From the NCBI GenBank assembly GCA_026686845.1, contig JAIVEN010000014.1, positions 13,750,001-13,814,000 on the forward strand: DNA of 64,000 nt, in the 5' to 3' direction. This document shows positions 46,803-58,021 of this stretch, one piece after another. Below the pieces are notes generated by a model. It did not search any database and had not been told where the DNA came from. It saw only the letters and a list, made by a program, of their open reading frames with translations. The DNA comes from Adenanthera pavonina. Taxonomy: Eukaryota; Streptophyta; Magnoliopsida; Fabales; Fabaceae. The position numbers and the translations under genes are program-made. The number at the start of each line of letters is the position of its first letter. The stretch's first letter is position 1.

Positions 46803-48470
46803 TCACATGGGTGGCAACCCGGGTGGTATCTCATCAGCTATCACGTATGGAAACTTGGATAATAAGGGCATAACTCCCGGCGAGATAGTGGACTCACTGT
46901 TTGCCTCGAGTACCAGTATGAAACTCATCGTCTGGGCTTCAGATTTCATCACCTTGAACTCTTCCTTGGTCATCAAAGTTACCAATAGTTTAGCTTCTGT
47001 CGAGCCTTTGCTAAACTCACTAGGTGGTAAGGGCGCTAACTTGATCTTGACACCGTCTTTAATGAAAGAGTAGGTGTTTATACATCCATCATGTAAAGCA
47101 TATCGATCATATTGCCATGGTTTCCCCAAAAGAAGGTGGCATGCATCCATGGGAACAACATCACACAAAATGTTGTCACAATATCTGTTCCCCATAGAGA
47201 AAGTAACAAGGTGTTGTTTAGAAACTTTTACCTCGCTTCCAGTATTAAGCCAGTGAAGCTTGTAAGGATGCGGATGGTCATGCGTTGGTAGCTTCAATTT
47301 CTGCATCATGTAGTCAGACACTACATTTTTACAGCTCCTACTGTCAATGATGACATTACAAACTTTATCCTGGGTAGTACAACGGGTGTGAAAAATGTTA
47401 CATCGTAACCAGGGTTCTTCCTTAACTATAGCTGCATGCAGACTTCGTCTAATAACCAAACTCTCTCCCTGATCTGCAGGCATAATCTCCTCGTCATATA
47501 CTGGTTCAGTTTCATAAATGTAGTCTCTTCTTCATCTTCTTCAGGTGCTTTATAAACTTGCCCTTCTCTAATGGTGACAATCCTCTGAGTAGGACAATCT
47601 GAGACAATATGGCCGAATCCTTCGCATTTAAAGCATCTGGGTGCTTTAGAGCCAGACTCCTTGGCAATATTCTGTGGAGGCTTGCGTGTAGTGCTAGGCT
47701 ACGGCTTGTCTGAGGAATTAGGCTGCTGAAATTTTGCCTTACGGTCATCAAAATAACCCTTAGAGGAAGAAGGTTGAAAAAAAGACCTCTTGGGCGTTTG
47801 CTTCTTAATACGGATGGCTAGGCGAATCACATCATCCAAAGTCCAATACTGTTGAAGCTGGACTGGACGACTGATGTCAGTGTTTAACCCTGCAAGATAA
47901 CGAGCTATCGTTTGCTCTTCCTTCTCCTGTATGTCACACTTCATCATAAGTTTTTCAAACTCTCTGATTTATATACAGACAAGGACCTCTATCGAAGATT
48001 CTGTAATTGGATAAAATTATCCTGATGGTAATGCTCCGATAGGAACTTCCTGGTGAGCTGTCCTTTCATTTTCTCCCAAGTCTCAATCTTGCGCTTTTCC
48101 TCACCTACTCGCTTTCGTTTGAGATTTTCCTACCATATGGAAGCATGCTTCTTGAGTTTAAGAGTGACGATCTTGACTTTCTATCCGTCTGGAATCTCCT
48201 TGTATTCAAATACTCGCTTAATAGTTTGAAGCCAATCTACAAACTCGTCTGGCTGGAGTCTTCCTTCAAATTCAGGAATGTCTACTTTGATGTCACTAGG
48301 GCGGATTGATTGTTGTTGAGGACAACGGGGGTTGTCAGTGGATGACGAACTGCTGCTACTTGAATCACCTTCTAGGTTTTCTCTGTGAGTTTCTAGCAAA
48401 GCTCGCTGTATTGCTATGGTAGCTTCCAATTCTCGTATTTTACATCTCATCTCGTTCATCGTAATATCCT
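46803..48470 (-). pseudogene. gypsy gag and protease region
   Basis: The gag begins near 48459 (MNEMRCKIRELEATIAIQRA) with VDIPEFEGRLQPDEFVDWL. It continues in 47947-47699 with the QEKEEQTIARYLAGLN core. A CCHC zinc knuckle (CFKCEGFGHIVSDC) lies near 47600-47640. The protease-like segment 47483-46803 has VIDSRSCKNVVSD and LLLGKPWQYDR. The frame is broken at several points. Confidence 0.88.
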
Positions 48471-48479
48471 GTACATTCC

Positions 48480-49168
48480 TGCATCTTGGAGGTATTTTTT
48501 TTTTCTGGCCTATTCTGCAAGGTTAGGGCTTAGGTAAAAAAAATAATTAAAAAGTATAGGTGTGAAAAGGTAATTTTATGGGCTGTAGGGGTGGAAAAAG
48601 GAATTTTAAGAATGTTTGAGGTAGAACTATATTTTTAGGAAAATATGGGGGTAAAATTGAAATTTCAAAAAGTTTAAGGGCACAACTACAATTTTAGGAA
48701 GTAAAGGGGAAAAATGTAATTTTAAAAAGTTTAGAGGCCAAAATGTAAATATAAAAAGTATATGGAAATAAATATAAATATGGAAAAGTTTAGGGGTCAA
48801 ACTATAAATATGATAAGTTTGGCTGACTGGACAGGGTGACTTGGCAGAAGTGACACGTGGCAGACACTGAGTGGCTGATATGTCGCTAACTGGATAGCTT
48901 AGGATGACGTGTCAAATGATGTCATCATCTTCAACTTCCAGAGCGCGTGGATGGCGCGTGGTCTTCCGGTGGAGACGCATGAGGTGTCAGATAGCGGTGA
49001 AAATCTCTAGTCAGAGGTTTTCCGGCCTTTCGAGCTCGATGGTAATGTCCGTTTCCCTGAACAATGACTAAAACTGGATTCCGATGGCGGCAGCAGCGGC
49101 TGCTCACTTTCAAGTAGCTCTCTTACGGCTTTCTCATTCTACTCGGCTTCTGGTCACTCTCTAACCTC
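48480..49168 (-). other. gypsy 5' untranslated leader
   Basis: Sequence between the primer-binding site and gag, containing about ten imperfect copies of a motif close to AAAATTTAGGGGTAAAAATG (48540-48820). Confidence 0.6.
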
Positions 49169-49183
49169 GCTCTGATACCAAAA

Positions 49184-49452
49184 TGGCACAGAAACTCAGA
49201 TAAGCAAACAAACTCACAATGAGATAGAAAAAGCTTTGTTGTTTCTGAATAATGCTAAACAGAAGGAGAAAGTCTCTTTTTATACTGGTTCTCAGAGGCA
49301 TTTAAACGGACAAAGAAGTTAATGGAATTGATGAAGGGAATTATGAAGGGGTAGGGGTTACATGGAATTGAAGAGAGGGTTATGGAATTGATGAAGGGAG
49401 TTATGGGGGATTGTGATAGGGGTTTGATCCATTGGGGTTATGTTCCGTTTCA
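49184..49452 (-). repeat. 5' LTR of the gypsy element
   Basis: 269 bp, adjacent to the primer-binding site at 49169-49180. Confidence 0.9.
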
Positions 49453-49849
49453 GTTAGTCTATATGTTCTGACTGTCAATGAGTCTCAATTTTTTGTCCAT
49501 CAATATGGTATGCTGGCAGATATATGGCTTTATTTGATCCAAGCTCATCCTCAGTTGCTATTAAGAATCAAGCGGTGTGAACTTTGATATGCAAAATTTG
49601 TGTTCTCTGGCATAATTAATGCTAACTTTTTGTTAATTTGTTGTTATAAATGGATTTCATATCATCAAGTTAAAGTTTTTATAACTTATCTGGCAATCAG
49701 ATCAAGTGCTAATCATCAGCTCATTGATGATATACTATTAACATATAATATAATACAAATATTTGCATCATAATGTAATCCAAAGTACATGTATAGTTCA
49801 GGAAGGAGGTTTGTGTTTCGTGTTTGCCTGCGAAACAATTTTTAGACAC

Positions 49850-50557
49850 TCATATATATCCAAAGTTCCAAAGGAATGAATGATGAGAAAAAGCATCTTC
49901 GGATTGATTCTCTTGGGCATCAATGTAGTCGAAAGGTACATCTAAGGGTATGAGAGATGACTCAAACTCACTAAAGTGGAATCCGTCCAGCTCGGAGTAG
50001 AGCCCACAGTCGGCGGCACCAAGGTCACCGGAATCCAACAAGTTCAAAAATGACCAATCTATCCTGCTGCCATCACCGTGGTCCACTTGCATACAAGAGG
50101 ATGATGAGGAAGTACAGGTACTAGAAGCTGTCTCCGTCATTGATGCAGTACTGGAATGAAATTCAGCAGATGGTTCTTCGTGGGGTGGGTCCGGCTGGTG
50201 GTGTTGGTGGTGGGGCTGTTTGGCAAAGGAAGAAGCAAGAAGTTGAATCTGGTGAGGAGTGAGAGAGTGGTGATCGTGAGGAAGATGAAAGTGGAAAGGA
50301 GTGTCGGGGAAGTTGAAATTGGCACGCCCACCCCGGAGACAGAAGAGGGCAGCATCGAAGGCCCGAGCAGCCTTCTCTGCGGAATCGTAAGAGCCAAGCC
50401 ATATGCGTTCACGGCTTTTGGGAAGTCTGATTTCAGATACCCATTTCCCCCACTTTCGCTTCCTCACGCCTTTGTACTTGAAACACTGATCAGTCTCAGT
50501 AACAGTAGTAGTATTCGGAGATGCCATCAATATTGGCTTCAACATGCATGCGTACAT
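49850..50557 (-). CDS. AP2/ERF transcription factor, DREB group II-like (ERF017-like)
   Basis: Single-exon gene of 235 residues. ERF/DREB proteins bind GCC-box or DRE elements in the nucleus. The AP2 domain spans about residues 27-84: YKGVRKRKWGKWVSEIRLP, SRERIWLGSYDSAEKAARAF and DAALFCLRGGRANFNFPD. The WVSEIRLP and FCLRG features match the small ERF group II (ERF016-019 type) rather than classic DREB1/2 (family knowledge). The rest is His/Pro- and Ser/Thr-rich, with an acidic C-terminus that probably activates transcription. The first ATG is at 50557; a later in-frame ATG at 50545 is also possible. Upstream, TATATATACAC at about 50607 could be the TATA box, next to a (CA)n run. Confidence 0.92.
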   Translation of the reverse strand: MYACMLKPILMASPNTTTVTETDQCFKYKGVRKRKWGKWVSEIRLPKSRERIWLGSYDSAEKAARAFDAALFCLRGGRANFNFPDTPFHFHLPHDHHSLTPHQIQLLASSFAKQPHHQHHQPDPPHEEPSAEFHSSTASMTETASSTCTSSSSSCMQVDHGDGSRIDWSFLNLLDSGDLGAADCGLYSELDGFHFSEFESSLIPLDVPFDYIDAQENQSEDAFSHHSFLWNFGYI

Positions 50558-50599
50558 GTGTAGATTTGGCTGACGGCTTCACAGAGTGAATTGTTTATG

Positions 50600-50634
50600 T
50601 GCGTGTATATATACACACACACACACACACACTC
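50600..50634 (-). promoter_or_regulatory. TATA-like element and (CA)n repeat upstream of the ERF gene
   Basis: GTATATATACACAC followed by (CA)n, about 45-75 bases 5' of the ERF start codon on its coding strand. Confidence 0.5.
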
Positions 50635-50899
50635 TCTAGTTGTGGGAGAGGATGATGCTGTTGCTGCGAAGGATTTTTTTCCGCCGTATAAACAGACAAA
50701 CGTGTTGATAGGGGATGAGCGAGAAGCAGCGGACACGTGGCGGAAACTTGGGGGCTCATTTTTTAAATGAACGAGGTAGGACCATCTTCAAACACCACGT
50801 GTGGAAATTGTGCTATTTCCTTAATCGTTTCGACCTTGGACACGTTTTAGTCTCAGTTGTTTCCTTTCTTTGTTTTGTTGGTTACACTCTAGTATGAGA

Positions 50900-52280
50900 G
50901 CCATGTCCGTCTTTTCTGAAGATTTTGTTTTAGTCTGGCTCCTAATATTTATAACAGCCTCATAAGATCAGATCTAATTTATTTGAACTATCATTTGTTA
51001 CGAATACAATATTTATTATTAAAATGTATAAACTCATTAATTGGACAAAACATGGAGCAAAATTTTCAAATAAAAATATAAAAATAAATTTTTTTTTTAC
51101 AAATCAACATTATTTTATCTAGTTTTATTTTAATTTTTTTTATGTCATATTGTTAGTATTGACTGTTGAGTACTTAAAAATCTTACCTAAATTATATAAC
51201 TTCAGATTTGAGAGACGTTCTTCTAAACTTTATCGTTAAGTTAATCCTTTGGGGAGCGAACTTCTTTAATTTTGATAAGGTAATTAAATTAGTGATTTCT
51301 CTCATAACCAAGCATCGAAGAATTAAGGGACAAAAGATAACGCAACTTTGCTAGCTGTACAACACAAGGGAAAAAATGTTAGTGTTTTTATTTGTATTGA
51401 TTATTATCTCCCACAATGTCACTAATCTCTGGTTGGATAAGGGGTACACAGGGGGAGAGAAAAACTATAAGAGAAAATAAGAGGGAATTTAGACATTATT
51501 TTATCTAAGTTATTTCTTATTTTTTTGTCCTAATATCCCTTTCTTTATTTTTACCTCATTCCAAATAAAACTGAAAAGTGAAGGGAAAATTTCATAGTAG
51601 TATATAAATTTGCTAAGGTCAGTGCAGAATATTATCTATTAATCTATTAATTATCATAAAGATGTAAAGATGAATTTATTGTGATTATTATTATAATTAA
51701 TGATAGTGGCTCACTACCCTTCAACGTGAATAATAATAGGGTGTGTTGAAATTAAAATTAAAGTAGCTTCACATCGTAGGGGTCTCTCAATCTCGCACCA
51801 TAGTAACGTGAGCCAGACAAATTAACAGGGTTTCACGTCCGAGAAGTTATCCATCATATGATTCTCTCGTGTGTTAGCAGAGATGAAAAAGATATTCTTT
51901 CTAGTGGCCGCAATCGCTACAGTTTCGTCACTCTTTTAACATTGGATTTCATGTGGATGGATATATACATAATTTGAGTGGAGACCAGTCCATATCGGAA
52001 GAGCTAGCGTTGACTAGATCAGACAAAACAGTGTTCGTCTCCAAATCTCAGTGATAGTAAAATACCCCAGCTCTGGACTCCTGAGGGGTCCAATTTAAGC
52101 CTAACCAATCCCAAATTATGGACGTTTGCTTTTCAAATGTCGTCACAAGTCCAAATATATTTATAACGAGTCCAAGACGTAGTAGATTTGCATTTTGGAT
52201 TTGGATTTGGATTTGGATTTGGTCGACGCATTTATATTATATACCACAACATGTTATGGAATGTGATTATATATTATTAG
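50900..52280. other. intergenic, nothing recognised
   Basis: AT-rich DNA without a supported gene. It contains a short (TTTGGA)n run at 52196-52222. Confidence 0.5.
52196..52222. repeat. (TTTGGA)n short tandem repeat
   Basis: Four to five units of the hexamer, producing a run of W-I codons on the plus strand. Confidence 0.9.
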
Positions 52281-52283
52281 ATA

Positions 52284-52556
52284 CTCCCTCTTATTTAAAA
52301 TATAAACCCTATTAGGACTATTATATATGAACCAAAAAAGTTATTTTTACTTATTAAATTTATCAAATAAATATATTATTTTTTTGTAATATCTCTATTT
52401 AATGTATTGTATTTACAGTTTATTATTTCTCTTATATTTAATTATAGATAAAAATAAAATAAAAAAATATTTAATATTATAAAAATTATTAAATGAGACT
52501 CATATTTTTTATCAAAATTTATTTTTGAAAGAGAAGTTATATTTTAAAAGAGAGAG
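52284..52556. mobile_element. Stowaway-like MITE, 273 bp
   Basis: Ends CTCCCTCTTATTTAAAATAT and, in reverse complement, CTCTCTCTTTTAAAATATAA, flanked by TA on both sides (52282-52283, 52557-52558). CTCCCTC is the typical Stowaway terminus. Confidence 0.75.
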
Positions 52557-52759
52557 TAATATTAAAGGAGGATAGAATTGGTGGAGAGGATTCCTTTTTA
52601 CGATACCGCATATGGTCAGGAAAAAAAACAGAGTGACTTGAGGAAACCACAAAAGTGACTTGGATATTACCGACCAAATTTGGGAGAAAGGTATAGTCGG
52701 ATCTTCATGAGTTAAACTATACAAAATAAAATAGAATAGAGAGAGCATAGCTAGCTAGG

Positions 52760-54000
52760 CGGGGTAGTGTCAACGTCTATCGCATAATTGGAAGGTGGAA
52801 GCCGAGCCACCCTTCATTCAATATCTCGAAAACTACCACATATTATGGGGCAGGCACTGGTTACTTTTCAGTCATATCTCCCTATTCCATTTTCATCTTC
52901 TTTTCGATTCCCGCCGACTTTTCTCCATTAAATATAACTCGTAATAAAGCCTTCTTCAAAGCTTCTACAATCGGTAAATTGTTCTCCAGACGTTCACTCC
53001 ACTTACAACTTTCATTTTCGACACATGTTGATTTCAACACTTACTGACTTTTTTTTTTTTGGGTGTGCATGCTAGTTAAATGTTGAGTTTTTAGAGGTGA
53101 TTGTATAGTATTTTTTTTATCTATGTTATAAGATATTTTATATCAATTAAATGTATATTAAAAAAATTATTTTTTATCTGAAATTAATATAAAAAGTACT
53201 AATATTTTTCATTTTATTTTTATTAAATATCTCATTTTATTATTTTTGTAAGATTATAAATGAGAAATAAAAAAAATTAAAAACATAAATAAAATAAGAA
53301 GAAAAATATTCAACACCTTATATTTTAAATTAAAAACTTGTCATACAAAACATCATATAATATAGATTAAAGAGAATATCTTTATCATTGCGGCAGTTGG
53401 ATCTTGAATCAAGGACTATTGTTAGGTGATTGTAGTTGAAACTTTTCATTATATCAAAAGTTTAAGCTATTTAGTTTGATTCTACAAGCTTATATATTCG
53501 TCATCTTTTTTATTGCTTTCATATGAAAGATTTCTCATTATACTGAATCAAGTTTTTATTAGACTTAACATCCAATATAACTCTATAATAGTGTCCTCTT
53601 TTGGCTTACAATGCACCAAGTTTAATAGTTATTATGCTTTATTTCAATTTTTACATTTTTAACATCTTCAAAATAAGAGAAGCCAAACTTAGTAACACTA
53701 GCTTATGACCCATGTGGTAGCATCTAATTTATAACTACTGCTAATAGTTAACTCTAATAGTAGAAGATTTTAGGTTCGAGAGTTTTGGCAGGCGTGGTGT
53801 CATGAAGGCTGTCCTTTAATGCCTGTTGAATCCCCAAAATAAGAGAAAAGATTAAGAATTGTTTCTACTAGAAACATGGTGTTTAATATAAAAAACAAAT
53901 ATACATAATTTTGATTGTTGCTATCTTTTTTTTGAAAAGGGAGTTAATATGTTATTTTTTTCCCACTAAAATATTCTATATTATTATATTGATATTGTTA
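52760..54000. other. AT-rich intergenic sequence
   Basis: No gene, RNA or bounded element that I can support. Confidence 0.5.
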
Positions 54001-54109
54001 GTAAAGTTATGTAGTTATGATTGCCTGTAACTAAACAACCTAGTTATAACTAATCTATAACTAATTTGCAATCAACGCTCATAGGTTATGTATTTTATAT
54101 ATATGCTTA

Positions 54110-54660
54110 TCATTAATGAGAGAGATGAGATTCACTCATTATTTTCTTCTGCTTCCTCACTTCTGATATAGTATCAAATAATCTTAAGCTGCTTGATCTT
54201 TGCCTTGGCTTGAGAGGCAAAGAAAGTATAGACTCGATTCCACACCTGTGCTATTCTCTCACATTCAACGACTCTTATGAGTACCACTGCAGACACCAAC
54301 AAGAGCATCCATGACATCAAAAGTTGATCCTGTCACATCTAGGCAAGATAGTCAGGATTAGGATGTATATCGTTACCTTCGGCTTCTTCTATCAAGTACT
54401 GTAATGGTGGTGTAGCCTTGAGATCAAGAAATTTCTCTAAGGCATACCCTTGGATTGTACTCCATATATGCTGCTTACAAAACAAAAAGTTTGTATCGTC
54501 CAGCTTCACCGAGATTACATGCGTGAAAGCGACAATGTCCTTCTTGTTTGTTACGGCTTGTATAAGTAGGAAATTCAATGAACTTTTCATTCCTTGAGAT
54601 TATAGCTCTGACACCATATCAAAAGTAAGGAAGCAGAAGAAAATAAGGAGTGAATCTTAT
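54110..54660 (-). pseudogene. copia gag fragment between two opposed LTR ends
   Basis: On the minus strand a gag start (ATG at 54590, MKSSLNFLLIQAVTNKK) continues through SVKLDDTNFLFCKQHIWS and FLDLKATPPLQYLIEEAEG, and after a stop through VECERIAQVWNR to about 54190. Upstream of it on the minus strand is an LTR end plus primer-binding-like GGTGTCAGAGC. The same LTR-end sequence (ATTTTCTTCTGCTTCC) also lies at about 54140 on the plus strand, so the gag fragment is bracketed by inverted LTR ends. Several stops are present. Confidence 0.7.
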
Positions 54661-54661
54661 C

Positions 54662-55390
54662 TTATATGCAGCAAATTGAAGTTGAACATTTTGATAAAAC
54701 ATTGGTACGCAGACTTCAGAAGGCTTTATATGGTCTCAAGCAGGCAACTTAAGCCTGGTTCAAGAGACTTGCAGCAGCCTTAGAAAAGTTTGGCTTCAAA
54801 TCGAACAAGTGTGATTCTTATCTTTTTATCAAAAAGGCAATAACTAAGACACTCTTTGTTCTCATATATGTTAATGATATAATCATCACAAGATCCGCTA
54901 GCTCTAACATTAAACAACTTATTGCTTCACTTAATGATGAATTCTCCTTGAAGGACTTGGGAACTCATAACTACTTTCTTGGAGTTGAATTGAAGAGACT
55001 AAATGATGGCACAATGCAGCTAGTTTAAACCAAGTATATCAAAGATTTGTTGTAAAGAGCAAACATAGTTAATGCAAAATGATTTACCACTTCAATGAGT
55101 TCAAGTTTGAAGCATAGAAAAAGGGCAGTCATCCCATGATAGTTCCTTAGCTATACAAGTCAATTGTAGAAGCACTACAATATGCTATTATAACTCAACT
55201 ATAAATCAATTATGCAATGAACAAGGTCTGTTAGTTCATGCAAAACCCATTACAAAATCATTGGAAGATTGTTAAAAGGATATTGAGATACTTAGCAGGA
55301 ACTATTTCACATGGCATTACTCTAAGGCCGTGTAGCAGTAGAGGAATCAAATTTTGTACGACATGTTTAAAGACCCAACTATTTATCAAC
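54662..55390 (+). pseudogene. copia reverse transcriptase fragment
   Basis: Plus-strand frame with RRLQKALYGLKQAT, KSNKCDSYLFIKKA and LIYVNDIIIT, where the first Asp of the usual VDDI is replaced by Asn, then LKDLGTHNYFLGVELKRL and further decayed sequence with many stops. Its orientation is opposite to the neighbouring gag fragment. Confidence 0.75.
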
Positions 55391-55399
55391 TGGGTTGAA

Positions 55400-56080
55400 T
55401 CTTATTGGTAGATTTCATTGTGAATTGCCTAATCACATCATGTTGATAAAAACAACCAATCCATCTCATACATTGTCAAACAACTAGGCCGATTACATTG
55501 TTGGCCTAGAACAACCAATCCATCCTATATATTGTCAAAAAAACTCCAAGCCAATTTCATCAAATAACAAAAAAAACCTGTGCCAACACTTGCATTTTAC
55601 CTCATACACTGCACATTACTCTTAAAGTTAAATCCTCATCAATAGAACTATTGACTCTTGCCTAACATGTTGATGATGATGCTTCAAAAAGAATTTTTTG
55701 TTGGAAATGCATCAAAAAATATTTAATATCATCAAAATATGTGATTTGTCTTTTTTTTTTATTTAATAAGAGCAACTTTAATACATCTAGAATAAATATA
55801 GTACAACAATTAGACATCTACCGGAATAAAGCTACGCCAGAAAGGACAATAAAAAACATTAAAATATAAAGGCACCTAATTCTCGACCCACCATTTTCCA
55901 TAATGAAATCCAGCCTCTCAGAATTTTCTCCACCTAGACTCTTTGAAATCTTGCAAAAAGCACCTTAAGATCTCAAAGAATATTTTCCTCTCTTGGGGTT
56001 TTGTCATTGAGCTTTGTGACAATTTCTATCAGTTAAGAATTGCAAAAAATCAAGGACAAACAAGTAAGATGAACTTTTTT
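55400..56080. other. unassigned, probably transposon-derived
   Basis: AT-rich sequence between the copia remnant and a LINE fragment. No domain is readable. Confidence 0.35.
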
Positions 56081-56084
56081 TAAT

Positions 56085-56300
56085 GGATACAAACGAGAAG
56101 GCAAAGCCTCACAAATTACTCAACAATATTGTTTGGAACCAGTGTTCCAGAAACATCATTAAGCATAAAGTCCCTTAAACAATGAGAAATTCCATCATAG
56201 AAGGTAAATGGGAGTTCACTAGCTTTACCAAATTTAGCCAATGCATCTGCAAGTCTATTGTAATAGCTTTCATTACGCTATCCCGAACTTAGTCGCAAGC
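56085..56300 (-). pseudogene. LINE RNase H C-terminal fragment
   Basis: The minus-strand frame reads NRLADALAKFGKASELPF, then DGISHCLRDFMLNDVSG, like the end of the RNase H domain of plant L1-type elements ('ADRLAKFG...LPFT'). It may be the displaced tail of the LINE at 60374-62440. Confidence 0.55.
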
Positions 56301-56551
56301 TAATAAGAAGTTGCATTGTGCTTTATGCAGTACTAGAGGAACCAAGACCAAAGAAATGATCCAAATGAAACAAATTTGAAAATAGAGATAGAGAAGGGTC
56401 ACGCCATGGTGAGGTACATGGCCATCGCGGTGAGACATCAGTGGAAGCTGGAAAACTTACTAGCACTGTGGTGAGAGTCAGGAAATTTGTTTATATCGGA
56501 TGGGTTTCAGATGAAGAAAGCGGAAGAAAAATTGAGAAAGGAAGAAGAAGG

Positions 56552-58016
56552 TGATGTGTCCATTTTATACGTATAAAATACCCACATTTAAGCTCTAAAT
56601 TATATTTAAATATGTTTATATTGGTATATTTTAGCATGAATTTACATATTTTTGTGTTTCATGACTTTATAGGCTCATTTGGAAGCATTCGGAGCAAAAA
56701 CATCACAAATCGTTCATGCTGAAAAGTTGTGATACTCTTCGGTATTTTGATCATAACTCTCACATATGAACTCAGATTGAGTTGATTTAAAATGCGTTGG
56801 AAATCTAAGACACAGAGCTACAACTTTTATGTTTTGAGTTTTCCTAAATTCCAACTTTATCATAGATAAAATCTAACTCAAAATGTTAACACGAGCTGAT
56901 GACGTTATGAAGCTGCTGTCCGTACAACAGTGACCACCCGGCGCCGGGTCAACTCGATTTTCACGTTTTTCAGCATGTTAGAAGCACCTGGCGCCGTATC
57001 AATTAATTTTATAGTTACCCGGTGTCGGGTCATGCGATGGGGGGTCTGTGAAACGTATTTTCATGATATTTTGAGCTTTTATGGGCTTCTAAAATTTTTC
57101 TATATAAAGATACACGATAGAAACACAAGGGGACATTCAGAAACGCACTCAGAAGCCAGAGAACACCATTCTAAACGCATCTGGGAGAAACTAGGAGCAT
57201 CATATAGAGAGAAAGCAAGGAGATTTGGGGAGTATATAAGCAAGATTATATTTTTCTTTATAAACTCTTCCTTTTTGTTATTCTTATTATGATTTGAGAT
57301 TTTAGTTTTAGTTTTGATTTGACTTTTATTTATATGAGTAGCAAAATTTTCCAGTCAGGGGTAGGGATGTAGCCTGATTGTGATGGATTGTATTTGTTTC
57401 TCTAGTTAAGACTCTTTGATTTGTTCTTCAAGTTATATTTAATTTATCTTTTTATTATATTTATCTCTTTTATTCGTTCATGTGGATTTTATGCTTGATC
57501 ACCATAGAATCTAATTAATGGGTAAACTTGATGGACTGAGAGGTGAAGAGTGAACCTAGATATAGAGAGATAAACATGAATAACTAATCTAGAGATAGAA
57601 TTAGGAATTCATGGTGATATATGTTGTAGTTTTCAAGGTTTCATTAGAAAATTTAGTTGCGCGAGAGCGAATTGAATCTTAATTAAATTAGGACTAATTG
57701 ACCGAGAGGTAATTAGGACGCTTTAGAAACAACAGTCACTATAATTATATAGAGTCTAACTAAGAAATAAAATTTAGTTATCTCATAAGGTGAATCATGA
57801 TCCCTTGACGCTTCTAGAACTGAATCAAACTCAGACTTCATTTTGTTTTCTATTTCTTTTCTTTTTAATTTGAATTATCAATTTCATTATCAATTAATTT
57901 TTGGGATTAAAAGTTTAGACTATAAATTTACTACCTTCCTTGGGTTCGACCTCTGGAATACTCTAGAGACTTTTTATTACTGCGATCGACCCTGTATACT
58001 TGCAGGATCCCGATCA
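56552..58016 (+). mobile_element. solo LTR, 1.47 kb (same family as 11819-13317)
   Basis: Begins TGATGTGTCCATTTTATAC and ends GGATCCCGATCA, flanked by the 5-bp duplication GAAGG (56547-56551, 58017-58021). It is collinear with 11819-13317 along its length, including a TATA-like TATATAAAG (57101) and three variants of the CCGGCGCCGGGTCA motif (56937-57030). No internal region is present. Confidence 0.86.
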
Positions 58017-58021
58017 GAAGG

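Larger units (their letters stand above)
43974..49452 (-). mobile_element. full-length Ty3/gypsy LTR retrotransposon (small, Reina-like), 5.5 kb
   Basis: LTRs of 268 and 269 bp (43974-44241, 49184-49452), both TG...CA, starting TGGCAYAGAAACTCA and ending GTTCCGTTTCA. The element is flanked by the 5-bp duplication GTTAG (43969-43973, 49453-49457). GCTCTGATACCA at 49169-49180 is the reverse complement of a tRNA-iMet primer-binding site, so the element is on the minus strand. The order gag, zinc knuckle, protease, RT, RNase H, integrase is that of Ty3/gypsy. The short LTRs and total size suggest the Reina chromovirus lineage (inference). The LTRs differ at about two dozen positions by eye, so the insertion is old. 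Several in-frame stops interrupt pol. Confidence 0.92.
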
